DNA of 64,000 bases from Macrotrachela quadricornifera (GCA_022393335.1 JAJEKB010020097.1:104693-168692); one strand, 5' to 3'. Numbered from the stretch's first letter, positions 9,939 to 21,498 are shown. Program-made: numbers and translations. Notes: generated by a model from the sequence alone, not told the origin.

Positions 9939-10635
9939 ATGTCGCGCAGAAAGAGTATTTTGAAAAGACTTCAACGTCCAGTGAAGAGATTACTCGAAGA
10001 TATCATATCTAAGAGATCACCAGTTGACAATCTCAAAACTCCGACGCAGTTGAATGCAACTACAGAAGGTTCTTCGTCGATGTTGAAATCGTACGAGAAG
10101 GTGAACAAGGATCAGGCTACTTCACCTGATCCTAATCTGACTGGTCAAGGACGAGATGAAGAAGAAGCAGTACTGACAACTTTGTCGGCAACATCGTCGA
10201 CAACAACAAGATTGTCGTATCATTCAACTGCAAATGTACGATACTAATTTGAAGGGAGATGTTTGTGTACCTCTGACATGTCTTGTAGACACCACAACCA
10301 GTGACGGCGAATAGCCAGTTCTTCTATTCGCCAATGTATCGTGGATATTTCGGTTTAACTCCACCAAATCCTCGTCTTTACAATCCACGACTGCTCGAAG
10401 ATTTCATTGATTGGTATATCAATGTGTATATGGAAGAAGAACTTCCATGGTCATGGGTAAGATAGACGATACTATGTTCAAGTCATATGCAGGTAAGCCT
10501 ATATGTTTATACTTTGTGTAGATCACCGTTGGCAATCCGAGAGAAAGAGTGGAACAAGGTGAAGCAGAAGCAAAGGAAGAAGCAGAGAGATTAGGTGCTT
10601 CTGTTTTATCTAAAACAGTACATGGTGAACAGTAG
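9939..10635 (+). CDS. Three-exon gene, 192-residue protein of unknown function, downstream of Athena RT
   Basis: Exons 9939-10235, 10289-10456 and 10522-10635 join at GT-AG boundaries, all phase 0, giving 192 residues. The N-terminus is basic (MSRRKSILKRLQRPVKRLL); the middle is Ser/Thr-rich and disordered-looking. Exon 2 encodes an aromatic, proline-rich segment (FFYSPMYRGYFGLTPPNPRL, then DFIDWYINVYMEEELPWSW). Exon 3 is a Glu/Ala-rich likely helix. The start is the first ATG after an acidic-free leader. The gene lies 145 bases after the RT stop on the same strand and inside the unit that ends at the C-rich telomeric remnant at 13505. It may be an accessory ORF of a terminon-like element, or an unrelated host gene. 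I recognise no domain. Confidence 0.6.
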
Positions 10636-11273
10636 ATCAATAGCTTCAAATGGTCCATCAAATGGTATATCGATGATAGACGTTGCTGTTTTCTTTCGTT
10701 TGTTGGTTATCATTTGATTGATTTACTGTAGAATTTTAATAAAAGAAGATAGACTAGATAGAGAAATTGATTATTCCTAATGTTCATCGATGACTGGAAA
10801 ATTGACTGAGACTATTCTAGTGAAAAGAGCAAGAGCGATTGAGATGGAAGATAGATGGATGGACAGAACATGCTTTGGAGAAAGTGAAACTTTTCGTTCT
10901 AAGAGACTTACAGGGTTAAGTTCTTAGAATTGAGCAGAAATCACTTTTAAATGTTCTCTTCATCTGTTTATCTTTCATTTCAATCGCTCTTTTTTTTATC
11001 ACATCGTTTCTGAATAAAATTAAGTTTTTTGTCCGACAAAATCCAACCCTTCACTTCCTCATAGTGTCGGATGGGCAACGTTATATCTGCTGTAGATATG
11101 ACGGCTAAGAAGGGCTCTGGTTCTGGAATCATACACGTAGCAAAAGTTGAGGTTGCAGACTAGATAGAAGAGGATCTCTTTCAACATTCTGTTGCAAGAT
11201 TGTGGCCTTAATCTTGGAGTGATCTATTCTAGATCACTTTGTACTACTGAAAATAACTGTTATCGATACAGAA
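10636..11273. other. Stretch without a supported gene
   Basis: Contains an AATAAA-like signal near 10737 that may end the three-exon gene. I see no RT homology, repeat or open frame worth calling. Confidence 0.4.
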
Positions 11274-11462
11274 ATGGCTCATATGACAATGTATTGTGCT
11301 TGTTGTGGTGTTACTGTTATCATTGATGCACATGATGCAGGAGTTTATTATTCATGCGGTCATGTCGAACACGAAGATTGCTATTTCGATAATCATCCTC
11401 ATAATTTGGTATGCCTTGTATGTGGTATTCAGTCCAAATCGATTAAATTCAAGTATGTATGA
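11274..11462 (+). CDS. Small RING-like zinc-finger ORF
   Basis: The 62-residue frame starts MAHMTMYCACCGVTV. Metal ligands can be read as C-x2-C (8, 11), then C-x-H-x2-H-x2-C (28-36), then C-x2-C (47, 50). This matches the RING cross-brace pattern with a compact loop. Proteins of this type often act as E3 ubiquitin ligases, but with no other domain visible the function is open. A GTATGT follows the last coding codons and could be a splice donor, so the frame may be only the first exon of a longer gene reaching the open frame at 11991-12254. It lies on the same strand as copy B within the putative element. Confidence 0.45.
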   Translation: MAHMTMYCACCGVTVIIDAHDAGVYYSCGHVEHEDCYFDNHPHNLVCLVCGIQSKSIKFKYV

Positions 11463-11762
11463 AAGACTGTTTACTTGTCTTCTTCATCTTCGCTTAATGT
11501 GTTCTCTCATTCTAATAGGTGATTATGAACATATTATGGCAATCAGACTCTAAATCTATGAGAGACAGTCATGCCTATGTCTTTCTTTATTATTTTGTTC
11601 TCGTTTGTTTGAATTTATTTGTACCGTTTTCAAATAAATTTAACATGTTATCTCAGCTATCCAGCCGTTCTTATGTCTTCGTATTTGAACTTGTTTACTG
11701 TCGACACTATGTATTGTCAAAGTCATGCTACGTGGTAAGTATAATGTCATTTTTTTTGGGAA

Positions 11763-11813
11763 ACAAGTCAAGCCCACCTCCACGCGGTGTTTCCTGGGTA
11801 ATACTAACGGGCC
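11763..11813. repeat. 51-nt motif, first copy
   Basis: Begins ACAAGTCAAGCCCACCTCCA and ends AACGGGCC. A second copy with roughly 80% identity lies at 12485-12535 in the same orientation. Not part of any recognised element. Confidence 0.6.
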
Positions 11814-11990
11814 TCTGTATGAGAAAGAAATGTGATAAGGATTCTTATATGTTCTGAAGAGTTCGATAGTGTTGCTTACAATTTCAGATTATTCTCGGAA
11901 CATCTAGAACTATGCAATATCGAAGCATAAGCAATCGTCTGCAGCAGTCATCGTCGACTGTTCGCGATGTGACAAACGAAGTAAGATTCT

Positions 11991-12254
11991 TTGATAAATT
12001 CAAATGAGATTAGTGAAGTTCTCGTTCATCTATCTTTGAATGCGGCGATCAGAGCAACAACAGCTGTTGAGATGATAAGATTCGCTTGTTCTTCGCGAAT
12101 TAACCAAAGTATCGCAATGGATGACCAATCACAAGTTGTACCAAACTACGTCAGAGAAGAAGAACGTGCTTTCCATGACTATTTTGCCAAGGAAGTTTCG
12201 ATTCTGCTTCGACGTTTTATTGAACGGTTCCCACATCATCATTCGATTCAATGA
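11991..12254 (+). CDS. Short ORF of unknown function, possibly a terminal exon
   Basis: Open frame of 87 codons; the first ATG is at 12072 (MIRFACSSRINQS). It continues through VPNYVREEERAFHDYFAKE to the stop at 12254. The upstream segment 11888-11980 also reads as an exon (TMQYRSISNRLQQSS) and ends in GTAAGA, so a spliced gene from the RING-like ORF onward is plausible. I could not fix the joins with confidence. No domain is recognised. Confidence 0.3.
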   Translation: MINSNEISEVLVHLSLNAAIRATTAVEMIRFACSSRINQSIAMDDQSQVVPNYVREEERAFHDYFAKEVSILLRRFIERFPHHHSIQ

Positions 12255-12484
12255 ACGATGAAGATTGGAACCCAACGTCAGCATGATCTTAACATCGAAG
12301 TCAAACCACCAATACCAATGAAGAAAGACTGATTCCCGTCTTTTTTTATGTCTCAAATAAAAGCTCAGATGCATTTTTAACATATCTATCCGTTTTTGTT
12401 TTCGCGTAACAAATTTCCGACAAGAGAAGGTTCGAGCTATCAGTGAATAAGTCAGTATCATTTTTCTTGCTTTGTCTTCGGCAG

Positions 12485-12535
12485 ACAAGTCAAGCTCACT
12501 TTCACGTGGTGTTACCTGAGTAATGGTAACGGGCC
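12485..12535. repeat. 51-nt motif, second copy
   Basis: Direct copy of the motif at 11763-11813. Here the segment GTTACC...GGTAAC can form a small hairpin; the other copy cannot form it as well. Confidence 0.6.
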
Positions 12536-13504
12536 CTTGCATTGAAAACGAATCTGTCTTCTCATAGATATCTAATGAGACAAATCTCTGATATATTCTG
12601 TTAGATATGATATCTCGGAAAATCCCAGTTGTACCGAAACCCAAGAAAGATTTGTATAGGCAGTTGTTCCAGATGCTGATTCAATTTTCTTCTGATATTT
12701 CTAGATATCTGAGAACGATTCAGTAATTGTCTTTCTTTATCATTACTAACAACATCATGAATAACTGCCGTGCACTAAAGTTTGTAACTAGATCTGACAA
12801 TGGCCTAAGATTGCAATACCATCAATCGGTAAGAGAAGCTCACCTTCGATTAGCACGAGGATCCGATCCCTTGCTTGACATAAACTGGCGATGATTTTAT
12901 ATAATGTATTTTCAATCCTACTTTGAGGACTATGATGCATACACATGGCGCACAAGAATCTTACTAGTGGAGAAAGCGAACGGAGAGGTATACTAATCAC
13001 AATCAGATATAACACATGTCTCAAAGAGACCCATATCGTCCAACAAAGATAAACCAGCACTCTGTCTTGTATTTTTAGTTGGTGTTACCCTTTTCACGAC
13101 GAAGAATTGAATTGGACTACACAAACTGGTTTGAATCAGAAAATGAAGAGGTGTTAGCAATCATGGAAGACGATAAATCAATACACCGCTGTTCTTTTGT
13201 ATCATCACTCCCTTCTAGAAAATAAATTATCCCTGCCCTTTTCTCTGACGTTTCCGTTTATCTCATTACCAGAAAACATCTACATCTGTCACAACCGGTC
13301 ATTGGAAGATGCAGGTTCGAGTCCTGTCCTGTGTATATGATCCTTTTAGTCTAAACTTTCGTGTTAGGCTAAACATATCCTCTGTGGATATTTGATCGAC
13401 TTGGAATCTTTAGTATAGTCTCTGTGGACAAGTGAAATGACAATGGATAATCTTTTAAAGATTCTTAAGTCTTGCTTTCTCTTTCGATATATATATTTAT
13501 CAAA
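12536..13504. other. Putative 3' region of Athena copy B unit, no gene seen
   Basis: Only short frames on both strands. No hammerhead core (CUGANGA plus GAAA) was found here, unlike in the other copies. Confidence 0.35.
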
Positions 13505-13514
13505 CTCACCCTCA
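13505..13514 (+). repeat. Telomeric-type remnant CTCACCCTCA
   Basis: Just 1.7 units, C-rich on plus. It lies between copy B and the start of copy C, where the insertion model predicts such a seam. Alone it would not be significant. Confidence 0.4.
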
Positions 13515-13756
13515 AGATGTATTCATCAAATGAAGCGGAAAACATATCATCGGTCATGACTCATCTTATTAATGAACGTTGTAACAAAATAGGTCAACGC
13601 ATTGAATGTATCTATAAATTTAGAACCCAATCGTTTCTGTTGAAATCTTCGTCTTTCTAATTGATGTTGTATTGTCATTCTCTCTCTCTCCATCTGTCTC
13701 TTTGTTTTCAGATACATTGACTTTTCCCAGTAAACATACAAATCATTTGCTCAGTA

Positions 13757-16700
13757 ATGAATTCAAATAATATGGATGAACATGTTGATGACATTTCTAT
13801 CCCGAATGATCATCAACAACAGCAAAAACGCAAAAAATGTCATGGAAACCGAAGAAATCAACGTTTTCGAAGAAGGTGTCGCAAAGAACAAATGAAACTA
13901 ATGAAAATTAAACAATTAATCGAGAAACGAAATCGTTTTCAAAAAAAGACGAATCAAACACATGATACGACCAGACATACAACAAATGCTGAATCAACAA
14001 CGCGAAATAATAATCAGTCAGACTCAATAACAACCAGTCTCAATAAACGTAAGCGAGATTTGTCAGTACAAGACTTATCGAAGACTTCAAGTTCCATATG
14101 TCTGACATCATCATCAGTATCATCATCATCAAAGAAATCAAGAAAGATATCAACCATAGTGACTGATCCTATCATGAATACAAATGATAGTGATCAGAAT
14201 AAAAATACGAATTATCGGTATGCATTTCTAATATTTCAAATAGCCGATAATGTCGGATAAACTTTCATTTTATCGACGTCCGATGTATTTGACACGATCA
14301 GCATCTATACTTTGTCAAATAATAGAAAAAACTCTGAAATATTCATTGAAAAAGAAAGACGAACAACAGTTTCTCCATCGGCTTCTTGAACAGTTAGATC
14401 GACAATATTGTCTTGATAGAGATGAAGAATTGTGGAAATGCTATTTACAGATCGGTCTACAGCAAAAAGTGTGGCCAGTAAGTTTTCTTTTCTTTTCATT
14501 CATTTCTCTAAGTTACATTCTTTGATTTCTTTTTTGAAACAATAAGGATCATTTGTACGATATGGCAAAAACCACAGATTTTGATTTATGCAAAGAATAC
14601 ATCCTAAACTATATACAGAACATCAAAAATCAATGGAATCAATGTCGACATGAATTGGTCAAAAGACAACATCAAAATTGTCCAATTATCGGTTTATCGA
14701 TTGAACAAAGTCAATTCCATCTAAAGGAATTAGTTGATCGTGAACGAAAATATTTATCAAAACGAAATGATGAAGAATTAATGAAATGTAAAGATGATCT
14801 CTATGGAAAAGAACTATGGAAGACAATTTCTACTTCTTCTCTTCAAACAAATGAACGAGTAAATTCTAAAGAGACTTTTATTGACAGATGATTTCGTGAA
14901 CGATTAAATTGTTGTTTCGTAGGATCATTATCTCAATGAATTGATTCAAATACGAGAAAAAAAAAGCTGAAATTCGAAAAGAACAACTCATGCTAGAAAC
15001 ACGAATATTTTGTAAATTCTTACCAGAACAATGTGATCATTTGGAACATTTCATTGCGCCAATCACTTATTCACCGTGGAATAATGATCGAAAGAGTGTT
15101 GAAATAAGAAATAAACGTTACAGAATTATACAAGAAGCAAAACGTCAATGGTTAAATTATTTATCAAATATTTATGAAATCAAAATACAAGAATATGAGC
15201 AACAATATCAAAAGATTCGTATTCCATTCGAATCTCAATTGATGTATATTGCTGCTATAAATCGTTCAACTACTTTAAATGATCATGTCAATGAATACTT
15301 GAATTATCGTATCAATAAATTAAAGAGAGATATAGACGAGGAATTATCAGATTTCCGAAGAATAATACTACAGAATCGTCAACGTTCATCATCCATGCAA
15401 CAAACTATTGGCGTTTCACCGGAACCATATCTTGATTATACGTCTAATCCGTATGATCAACGTCAATGGAATTATCTTTCATTCGGTCAGATAATATCTA
15501 GCTACATCATAACACATTTTTGTTCTTCTCCAAATTTTTGTTCTAGGTCCATCTTACATACGACTAAACCAAAGTGCTGTTCGTCCGGAATGCCAACAAA
15601 AAGTTGAAATCAATCGTGAACATACAGATATTTACAAAAAAGTTGAAAATCATCTGATTGAGCGACCTCATTGTATACCACGAACAATACATTTATTCAA
15701 AGAATATTCCAATCATCTTCTTGATTATCTCAATGGTAGTTATTCTACCCCATTGCGATACAAAGATCAGTTAGAAACTCTCGAACAAGCCCAAATTCTC
15801 AAATCGATTCGACAGATCAATAAAAATAGGCAGCTGATCATTCGTGTAAGCGATAAAGGTCATAATTTTTACATTGGTTCAGCCAATGAATTTGAGGAAA
15901 AAGCAAAGGAATTTTTCCAAGATACGAAAGCATTCATAGAATTATCAAACAATCCATTCAATGAACTACTCGATAAAGTCATTGAATTGCTCGATAGACT
16001 TCAATCGAAGAAACTTATATTACAATGGCAATGCAAGGTAATGATGCCTGATCGAAAAGAATGCGAATTGCCTCATCTATATTTTAATCCAAAAACACAC
16101 AAAGTATAATCATTTTCTTTGGTTCTTGAAATTAATATTATTCATTTTTACTAATTCTATGTAAAATTCTAGGACGGTATACCTGTTCGACCCATTGAAA
16201 ATGCTATTCGGTCTCCAACGAAAAACATTTCCGACTTTCTAGATTCCATCTTAAGACCTATCTTCAATGATAAATGTAAAGCAACAACAATTATTGATGG
16301 TGCATCTCTAATTATTGAAATGCAAAAATATACCGAGAAAGGTTTATTGAGACCAGCAACTCTTTTTTGTACACTCGATATTCGAAATTTATATACCATG
16401 TTACCACAAGATGATGCATTGAACACTCTTATGACATTTCTTTCTGTACATGGTCATCGAAAAGTCAAAGGGATCAGTCTTGATACAATAAGAAAGTTGG
16501 CTTCTATTGTAATCAAAGAAAATGTTTTTGCTTTTGATAAAAAAATTTACCAACAAACCACTGACGGTGCTATGGGTTCATCATTTACAATGACTCTAGC
16601 CAATATTTTCATGTGGAGTTGGCAAAAAGAGTTAGTTGATGAACAGACTGGAACAGGGGAATTCTTTGGCCGGTAAGTGAGACTTGAAAAATAGAAAACG

Positions 16701-17798
16701 ATATGGCAATTATACAACTTATCTTTAAAGGTACATTGATGATGTAATCATCACTTGGAACAGATCTGAACAAGAATTGGAATACTTATTGAAGTATGCA
16801 AATACATGACATCCTAATATTAAATTGGATTATAAAATTAGTAAATGTCTACCATTTCTCGATGTGCTACTAGCGAACAATAATGGTATTCTGTCAACAT
16901 CAGTGTATCATAAACCGGCATGTGAACCTTATGTAACGCCATTTACATCCGATCATCCTCGTCACGTTTTCACAAATATCATTAAAAATTCGCTCACACG
17001 TGCCATCAGATATTCATCAACATTTGAAGCATTCAATTATGAACGACTCCAAATAAAACTGAAGTTGCTATATAATGGGTAAGGTTTTCTAATAATGGCA
17101 TAACAGTGACATTTAATGCTTGAATATTTTCTGTATCTATTTCATCTAGCTATCCATCGACATTCATCGAGCAAGAATTTCAAAAGAATTCAGATGAAAA
17201 TCAATCGAAATCACCTTTCCTAGCACTGATCGAAGATGAGCAAACATTTCTGATTATGCGTCACAAATTGCTTGGTCAACCAACACTACAACAATAACAA
17301 GTGATCGTAAGTGCTGTTCTAGCTGATCTTGACAATGATCAGACTGAGGAACAACCGAAACCAACTAAAGGAACCATAGAACGAAAGGATCAAAACAGCA
17401 AGAGAACCTACGATAAGCTCTTCGTGCATTATACCCATGAAAAACGTTTTGCATCATTCAAACGAGACATACACAGTGTTTACGAAGACGTTTTCGCCAA
17501 TACTCCAGCCATGCACGCTAAAATTGTTGTGGGTAATCGCAATCGTCGAGACACCCGAAATGAAATAATCCGAAAAAGACCTCCAAGAACGCTACTCCGA
17601 AACACAATGACTCAAAGTAATATACTTTCGACACATTGTACACTGTGCGATGTGATACCACTTCTCTTGAACGAATTGAAACATTCATACCTTTCTATCG
17701 ATTCTACAAGACAACAGAAGAAAAAACTACGCAGATTACAAACAACAGGCTCCATCAATATCGACCCAGCGGTCTCCAATACCTCACAAAATCGATAA
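13757..17798 (+). pseudogene. Near full-length Athena-type PLE reverse transcriptase, multi-exon, few lesions (copy C)
   Basis: The N-terminus (MNSNNMDEHVDD) is followed by a basic patch CHGNRRNQRFRRRCRKEQ, a Ser/Thr-rich linker and long helical segments. Then come RVSDKGHNFYIG, the RT core (PVRPIENAIRSPT, CTLDIRNLYTMLPQDDAL, DGAMGSSFTMTLANIFM, YIDDVI, LPFLDVLLA, TSVYHKPACEPYVTPF) and the C-terminal block IVVGNRNRRDTRNEIIRK. At least six GT-AG introns are readable, e.g. after KVWP, HK and FFGR, and before YPSTF. Lesions: one extra A in an A9 run near 14952 (or a sequencing error), TGA at 16807-16809 and TAA at 17295-17297. No endonuclease domain. The copy ends in a hammerhead and C-rich telomeric repeat. 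Confidence 0.88.
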
Positions 17799-18140
17799 TC
17801 TTCGCTCGGCACGGTCAAAGCTCGTAGAGGACACATCACGATTTTGTCACATACAACTATTTCTTCATTTGAAATAAACTTTTACACTTCTTGAAAAGCC
17901 ACCACTACAAAACGAAAACACACATCACCTTCATTCTTTAAAGACGACACAAACCCATCCTTCCTTTCCAAATACATATCTCCTCCGAAAATCATTCCCT
18001 CTGACTGAACATTCAACGACTCATCAACCAATCGTAGTCGGCGATAAAACATCTGAACGCTTTTCTCAACATATATGCATTTAATTGGGTATATGTCAGT
18101 AGAATTTGATCTTGTGATTAATTCAATCATAGGATTCATT

Positions 18141-18185
18141 GCCATCTGATGATCTGCGTTGCTGCAGTGAAATCCGGATTATGGC
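18141..18185 (+). ncRNA. Hammerhead ribozyme motif at 3' end of Athena copy C
   Basis: Stem I GCCAU (18141-18145) pairs perfectly with AUGGC (18181-18185). The core is CUGAUGA, stem II CUGC/GCAG with a six-base loop, GAAA at 18169-18172, a minimal stem III in UCCGGA, and UU as the cleavage site. All invariant bases are present. Telomeric C-rich repeats start 14 bases downstream. Confidence 0.85.
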
Positions 18186-18198
18186 TGCTGTTCTCCCA

Positions 18199-18215
18199 CT
18201 CTCACCCTCACCCTC
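18199..18215 (+). repeat. Telomeric-type repeat (CCCTCA)n between Athena copies C and D
   Basis: About 2.5 units, C-rich on the strand encoding both RTs. It marks the seam between the 3' end of copy C and the 5'-truncated start of copy D. Confidence 0.75.
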
Positions 18216-18217
18216 CG

Positions 18218-19720
18218 ACCAAAAACAAGAAAAATTACCATCGATTATTGAAACGTTTAAGACACAAAATGAAATCAAATAATATTATTTTGCAGAAGAC
18301 AGATAAATCGAAAGTATTTCATTTGGGTCGATTGGAAGATTATTTAAAGATATCAGAAGAATATATGCAAAGTACCCAAGCTTATCACTGTTTGGGCGCA
18401 AATGATCCATTAGCCGATCTTATCCAAAGAACAAATAAATATTTATTAGATTTGAGATTAGCGCATTGGATTTCTCAAAAACAGTATGAACAACTTTGTG
18501 TTAACCAGAATGAAACGGAATTAGCTCATCTGTATTATTTACCTAAAGCACATAAACCTGGGACTCCACTTCGTCCAATTATATCAGGCTTAAGACATCC
18601 AACAGTAAAGATATCTAAATTTCTCGATGACTTACTAAGGCCTTTATTCAATCAAATGTCCAAGGATACGTCAATTGAAAACGGTTTCGAATTATTAAAG
18701 AAACTATTAGCCTGGTCATCAACAAGATTAACTAAAGATACTTCATTCTATTCAATCGATGTCGCTGATCTGTATACAATGATTCCGCAAGTTGAAGGAG
18801 TTCTGTCTCTCAAGAAAATGATCGACCATCTCCATTTAAAACAAATTAAAGGTTTAAACGTCGAAACAATCATTCGGCTTGGTAGATTTGTGATGCAGAA
18901 CAACTAATTCTCTTTTAATGGAAAATTCTATCATCAGATTCGAGGCGGTGCTATGGGCTCACCTCTAACCCTAACCATGTCCAATTGTTATATGTTCTTT
19001 TTCGAACAGCAAATCATCAGACAAATCACTAATAGTGGCGGTCTCTATGTAAGATACATTGATGATATCTTTGTAGTAATCAATTGGCCCGAACGACACT
19101 TACAAAAACAGATAGAAAAATGGAATACAATCGATGTGAATATTAAATTGAAAGGTTTAGTCGGCAATACAACCAACTTCTTAGACCTACATATAAAGAA
19201 TAATAATGGTACATTAGTAACAAAAGTTTATCATAAACCTTCATATGAACCATACTATCTACCCTTCAACAGTATACATCCTTTACATATTAAGAAGAAT
19301 ATTCCTTTCGCAATGATCTTACGTGCCCTTCGATATTGTTCAACATTTCAATTGTTTGTTCCAGAACGTGAGTCTTTGAGAATTTCTTTACTTTAAAACA
19401 AATATCCTGAAAAATTGATTAACGAACGATTCGATTACATATTCGAAAAGTTCGATCGTAAACGACCCTCAAATTCAGACGAATACCAGCAAATACGACT
19501 GGCAATTATTACACATGAATTCAAAGAGAAAATATCGGTAGATTACGACAACAACATTTTTGTTCATTTCACTTTTTGTGCAAGTATGAGACATTTCCCG
19601 AAACAGTTCCATAGACTCTGGCAAAAGTATTTCATTAATTCACCCATTGGAGATGTTCGACCTATACTTGGGACAAGGAATCTTGATAATCTCCAACGAG
19701 AATTAATTCTAATTAATTAA
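18218..19720 (+). pseudogene. Athena-type PLE reverse transcriptase, 5'-truncated, intronless lineage (copy D)
   Basis: The frame opens directly after the telomeric seam. It includes the family motif ILQKTDKSKVFHLG, then TPLRPIISGLRHPT, FSIDVADLYTMIPQ-like block, GGAMGSPLTLTMSNCYM, RYIDDIFVVI, NFLDLHIKNNNG, TKVYHKPSYEPYYLPF and the C-terminal block PILGTRNLDNLQRELI. Unlike copies B, C and E there is no intron before YIDD, so it belongs to another lineage. Only two in-frame TAA stops (18905-18907 and 19394-19396) interrupt it, with no frameshift. It precedes a hammerhead at 19896. Confidence 0.87.
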
Positions 19721-19895
19721 TTCCTGATACGTTATTGATATACATTCATCTTTCAGAACGATTTCCTTCAATACAATTATTATGTACTTCCATATTATTC
19801 TTGCATTGCGTTCTTGCACGTCTTAGACTCCTTTTTATTTCCTTTTCGAAATTGTTTTTATTTCTATTTTGATTTTTTTCTCTTATGTAATGCAA

Positions 19896-19945
19896 CGCCC
19901 TGATGAGTGTTTCAAGTTTTCAAATAAACACGAAACGCGTCGGCG
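19896..19945 (+). ncRNA. Hammerhead ribozyme motif downstream of Athena copy D
   Basis: Stem I CGCC (19896-19899) pairs with GGCG (19942-19945). Core CUGAUGA, stem II GUGUUU/AAACAC closing a 13-base loop, GAAA, a minimal stem III in CGCG and the canonical GUC cleavage site at 19939-19941. This is the most canonical hammerhead in the window. Confidence 0.88.
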
Positions 19946-20091
19946 ATTCCAAAATCATCCTGCATTACAGTTTTGTTTCGTATCTGTGAATTGATTGATA
20001 CAAAGATTGGTTGCTGAAAAGCAAGAGTTGGGATCAGCAGATTGAATTTTTGTTTTGCGTGAATAGAAATTGAATCTGTTTATCAATTGAT

Positions 20092-20390
20092 GTTCTCCTA
20101 TTTATAAATCGATTATAGATCGAGCATTTAAAAATTGTTCTCCTTTGTATAAATCGTTCTCCTTTGTATTAATCGTTCTCCTATTTATAAATCGGTTATA
20201 GATCGAGCATTTAAAAATTGTTCTCCTTTGTATAAATCATTCTCCTTTGTATTAATCGTTCTCCTATTTATAAATCGGTTATAGATCGAGCATTTAAAAA
20301 TTGTTCTCCTTTGTATAAACCGTTCTCCTTTCTATTAATCATTCTCCTATTTATAAATCGGTTATAGATCGAACATTTATAAATCTGCGA
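20092..20390. repeat. 83-bp tandem repeat, about 3.6 copies
   Basis: Units start with KTTCTCCTATTTATAAATCG at 20092, 20175, 20258 and 20341, exactly 83 bases apart. Each contains two sub-repeats of the form TTCTCCTTTGTATAAATC. Related, more diverged pieces occur around 21270-21410. It is AT-rich with no coding capacity and may be a 3' tail repeat of Athena copy D or a minisatellite. Confidence 0.85.
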
Positions 20391-21486
20391 ACCATTCATA
20401 GACCTGAGGGACATTTACAAGTAACGTCTATCAGCTTCCGATTCGCTCGTCCATAGACTGAAGAGTTAGAACGTCACATTTCGTTCCGTACTTTTCTTAC
20501 GATTGACAGAATACCTGCCGTGTTCATTCATATTTCGACAGAGTACATCTTTAGGTCAGGGAAAATAAACAGCATTCTGTAGCACAGTGATCTCGATGAA
20601 TTCGAAAAACCAAGAAGGGGCTTTATAGATATCCTCCGTATATTCAGAATCGGTAGGATATTCCAACACTGAATATCTAAATTGCTTTTATCACTAGAAA
20701 AGCATCTTCCTACGGTGTGAATTGTATAGAGACGCAGCTGAAAAAGCATGCAGACAATAAAAACACTTTTTACCGATGGAGATAAAATCAACGATCAACT
20801 GACAAATAAACGAAGGCTTTAGACTTGTTTTCGAGAGGAACGGAGAGGCAGTAAAAACGAATCTTTTGCAAGATTAGACATTCGAATTAGCAAGAAAACT
20901 ACCAGAAAGCTTCTTCGTGCGGTATCAGCTATGTAAACACGCAGTCAGCCAAACATAAAGACAATGAAGCGCCTTTCATTCATTGAAATAAAATCAACGA
21001 TCAAGCAAGAGATGGATTAAGGTCCCAATACCGTATTCTAGACAAACAGACACAGTGAACACAAATTATTCGTGGCATTCGATATTCGAATGAGTAAGCG
21101 CAAAAAAGTGCAAAAACAATCAATCAAGAGAGGAAGAGAGATTCTTCTTGATCTGGCGCAATAGAAATAGTCAGTGTCAATCAACCAATCATAGATTCCA
21201 GTGTGGTTTTAAAAACAGATTATAGACACACAGACAGACAGATCCTATCATTTTAGTCTATGAAAAAAATCGGTCTCCCATTTAAAAATCAAACATCGAT
21301 CAGACATTTATACATCTCGCACCGATATATAAATGATCTATTCATTTATAAACTGATTTATTAACGAGAGGAACGTTTATAAATAGGAGAAAAGTTTAAA
21401 TATAGGCAGAAAATTTACAAATTCCATTTATAATTATTTTATGTTTTCGCGAATCTCTATCAACTTTAAACTTTTGAAAAATCATT
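20391..21486. other. Stretch without a supported gene
   Basis: No convincing frame on either strand. Diverged pieces of the 83-bp repeat appear near its end. Confidence 0.4.
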
Positions 21487-21498
21487 TTGGACTCTTCT

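Noticed and set aside
13305..13335. tRNA-like B box (GGTTCGAGTCC) suggesting a tRNA or tRNA-derived SINE
   Set aside because: No A box, no acceptor stem pairing and no cloverleaf could be folded around it; a similar lone box near 41425 also failed.
13331..13445. Hammerhead for Athena copy B near CTGTGGA...GAAA
   Set aside because: The core deviates at two invariant positions and stem I does not pair.
14940..14965. Frameshift in copy C as proof of inactivity
   Set aside because: It is one extra base in an A9 run, which could be a sequencing error; the pseudogene call rests on the two later stops instead.
20092..20390. Regular repeats considered as a CRISPR-like array
   Set aside because: Whole 83-bp units are repeated with no unique spacers, and the genome is eukaryotic.
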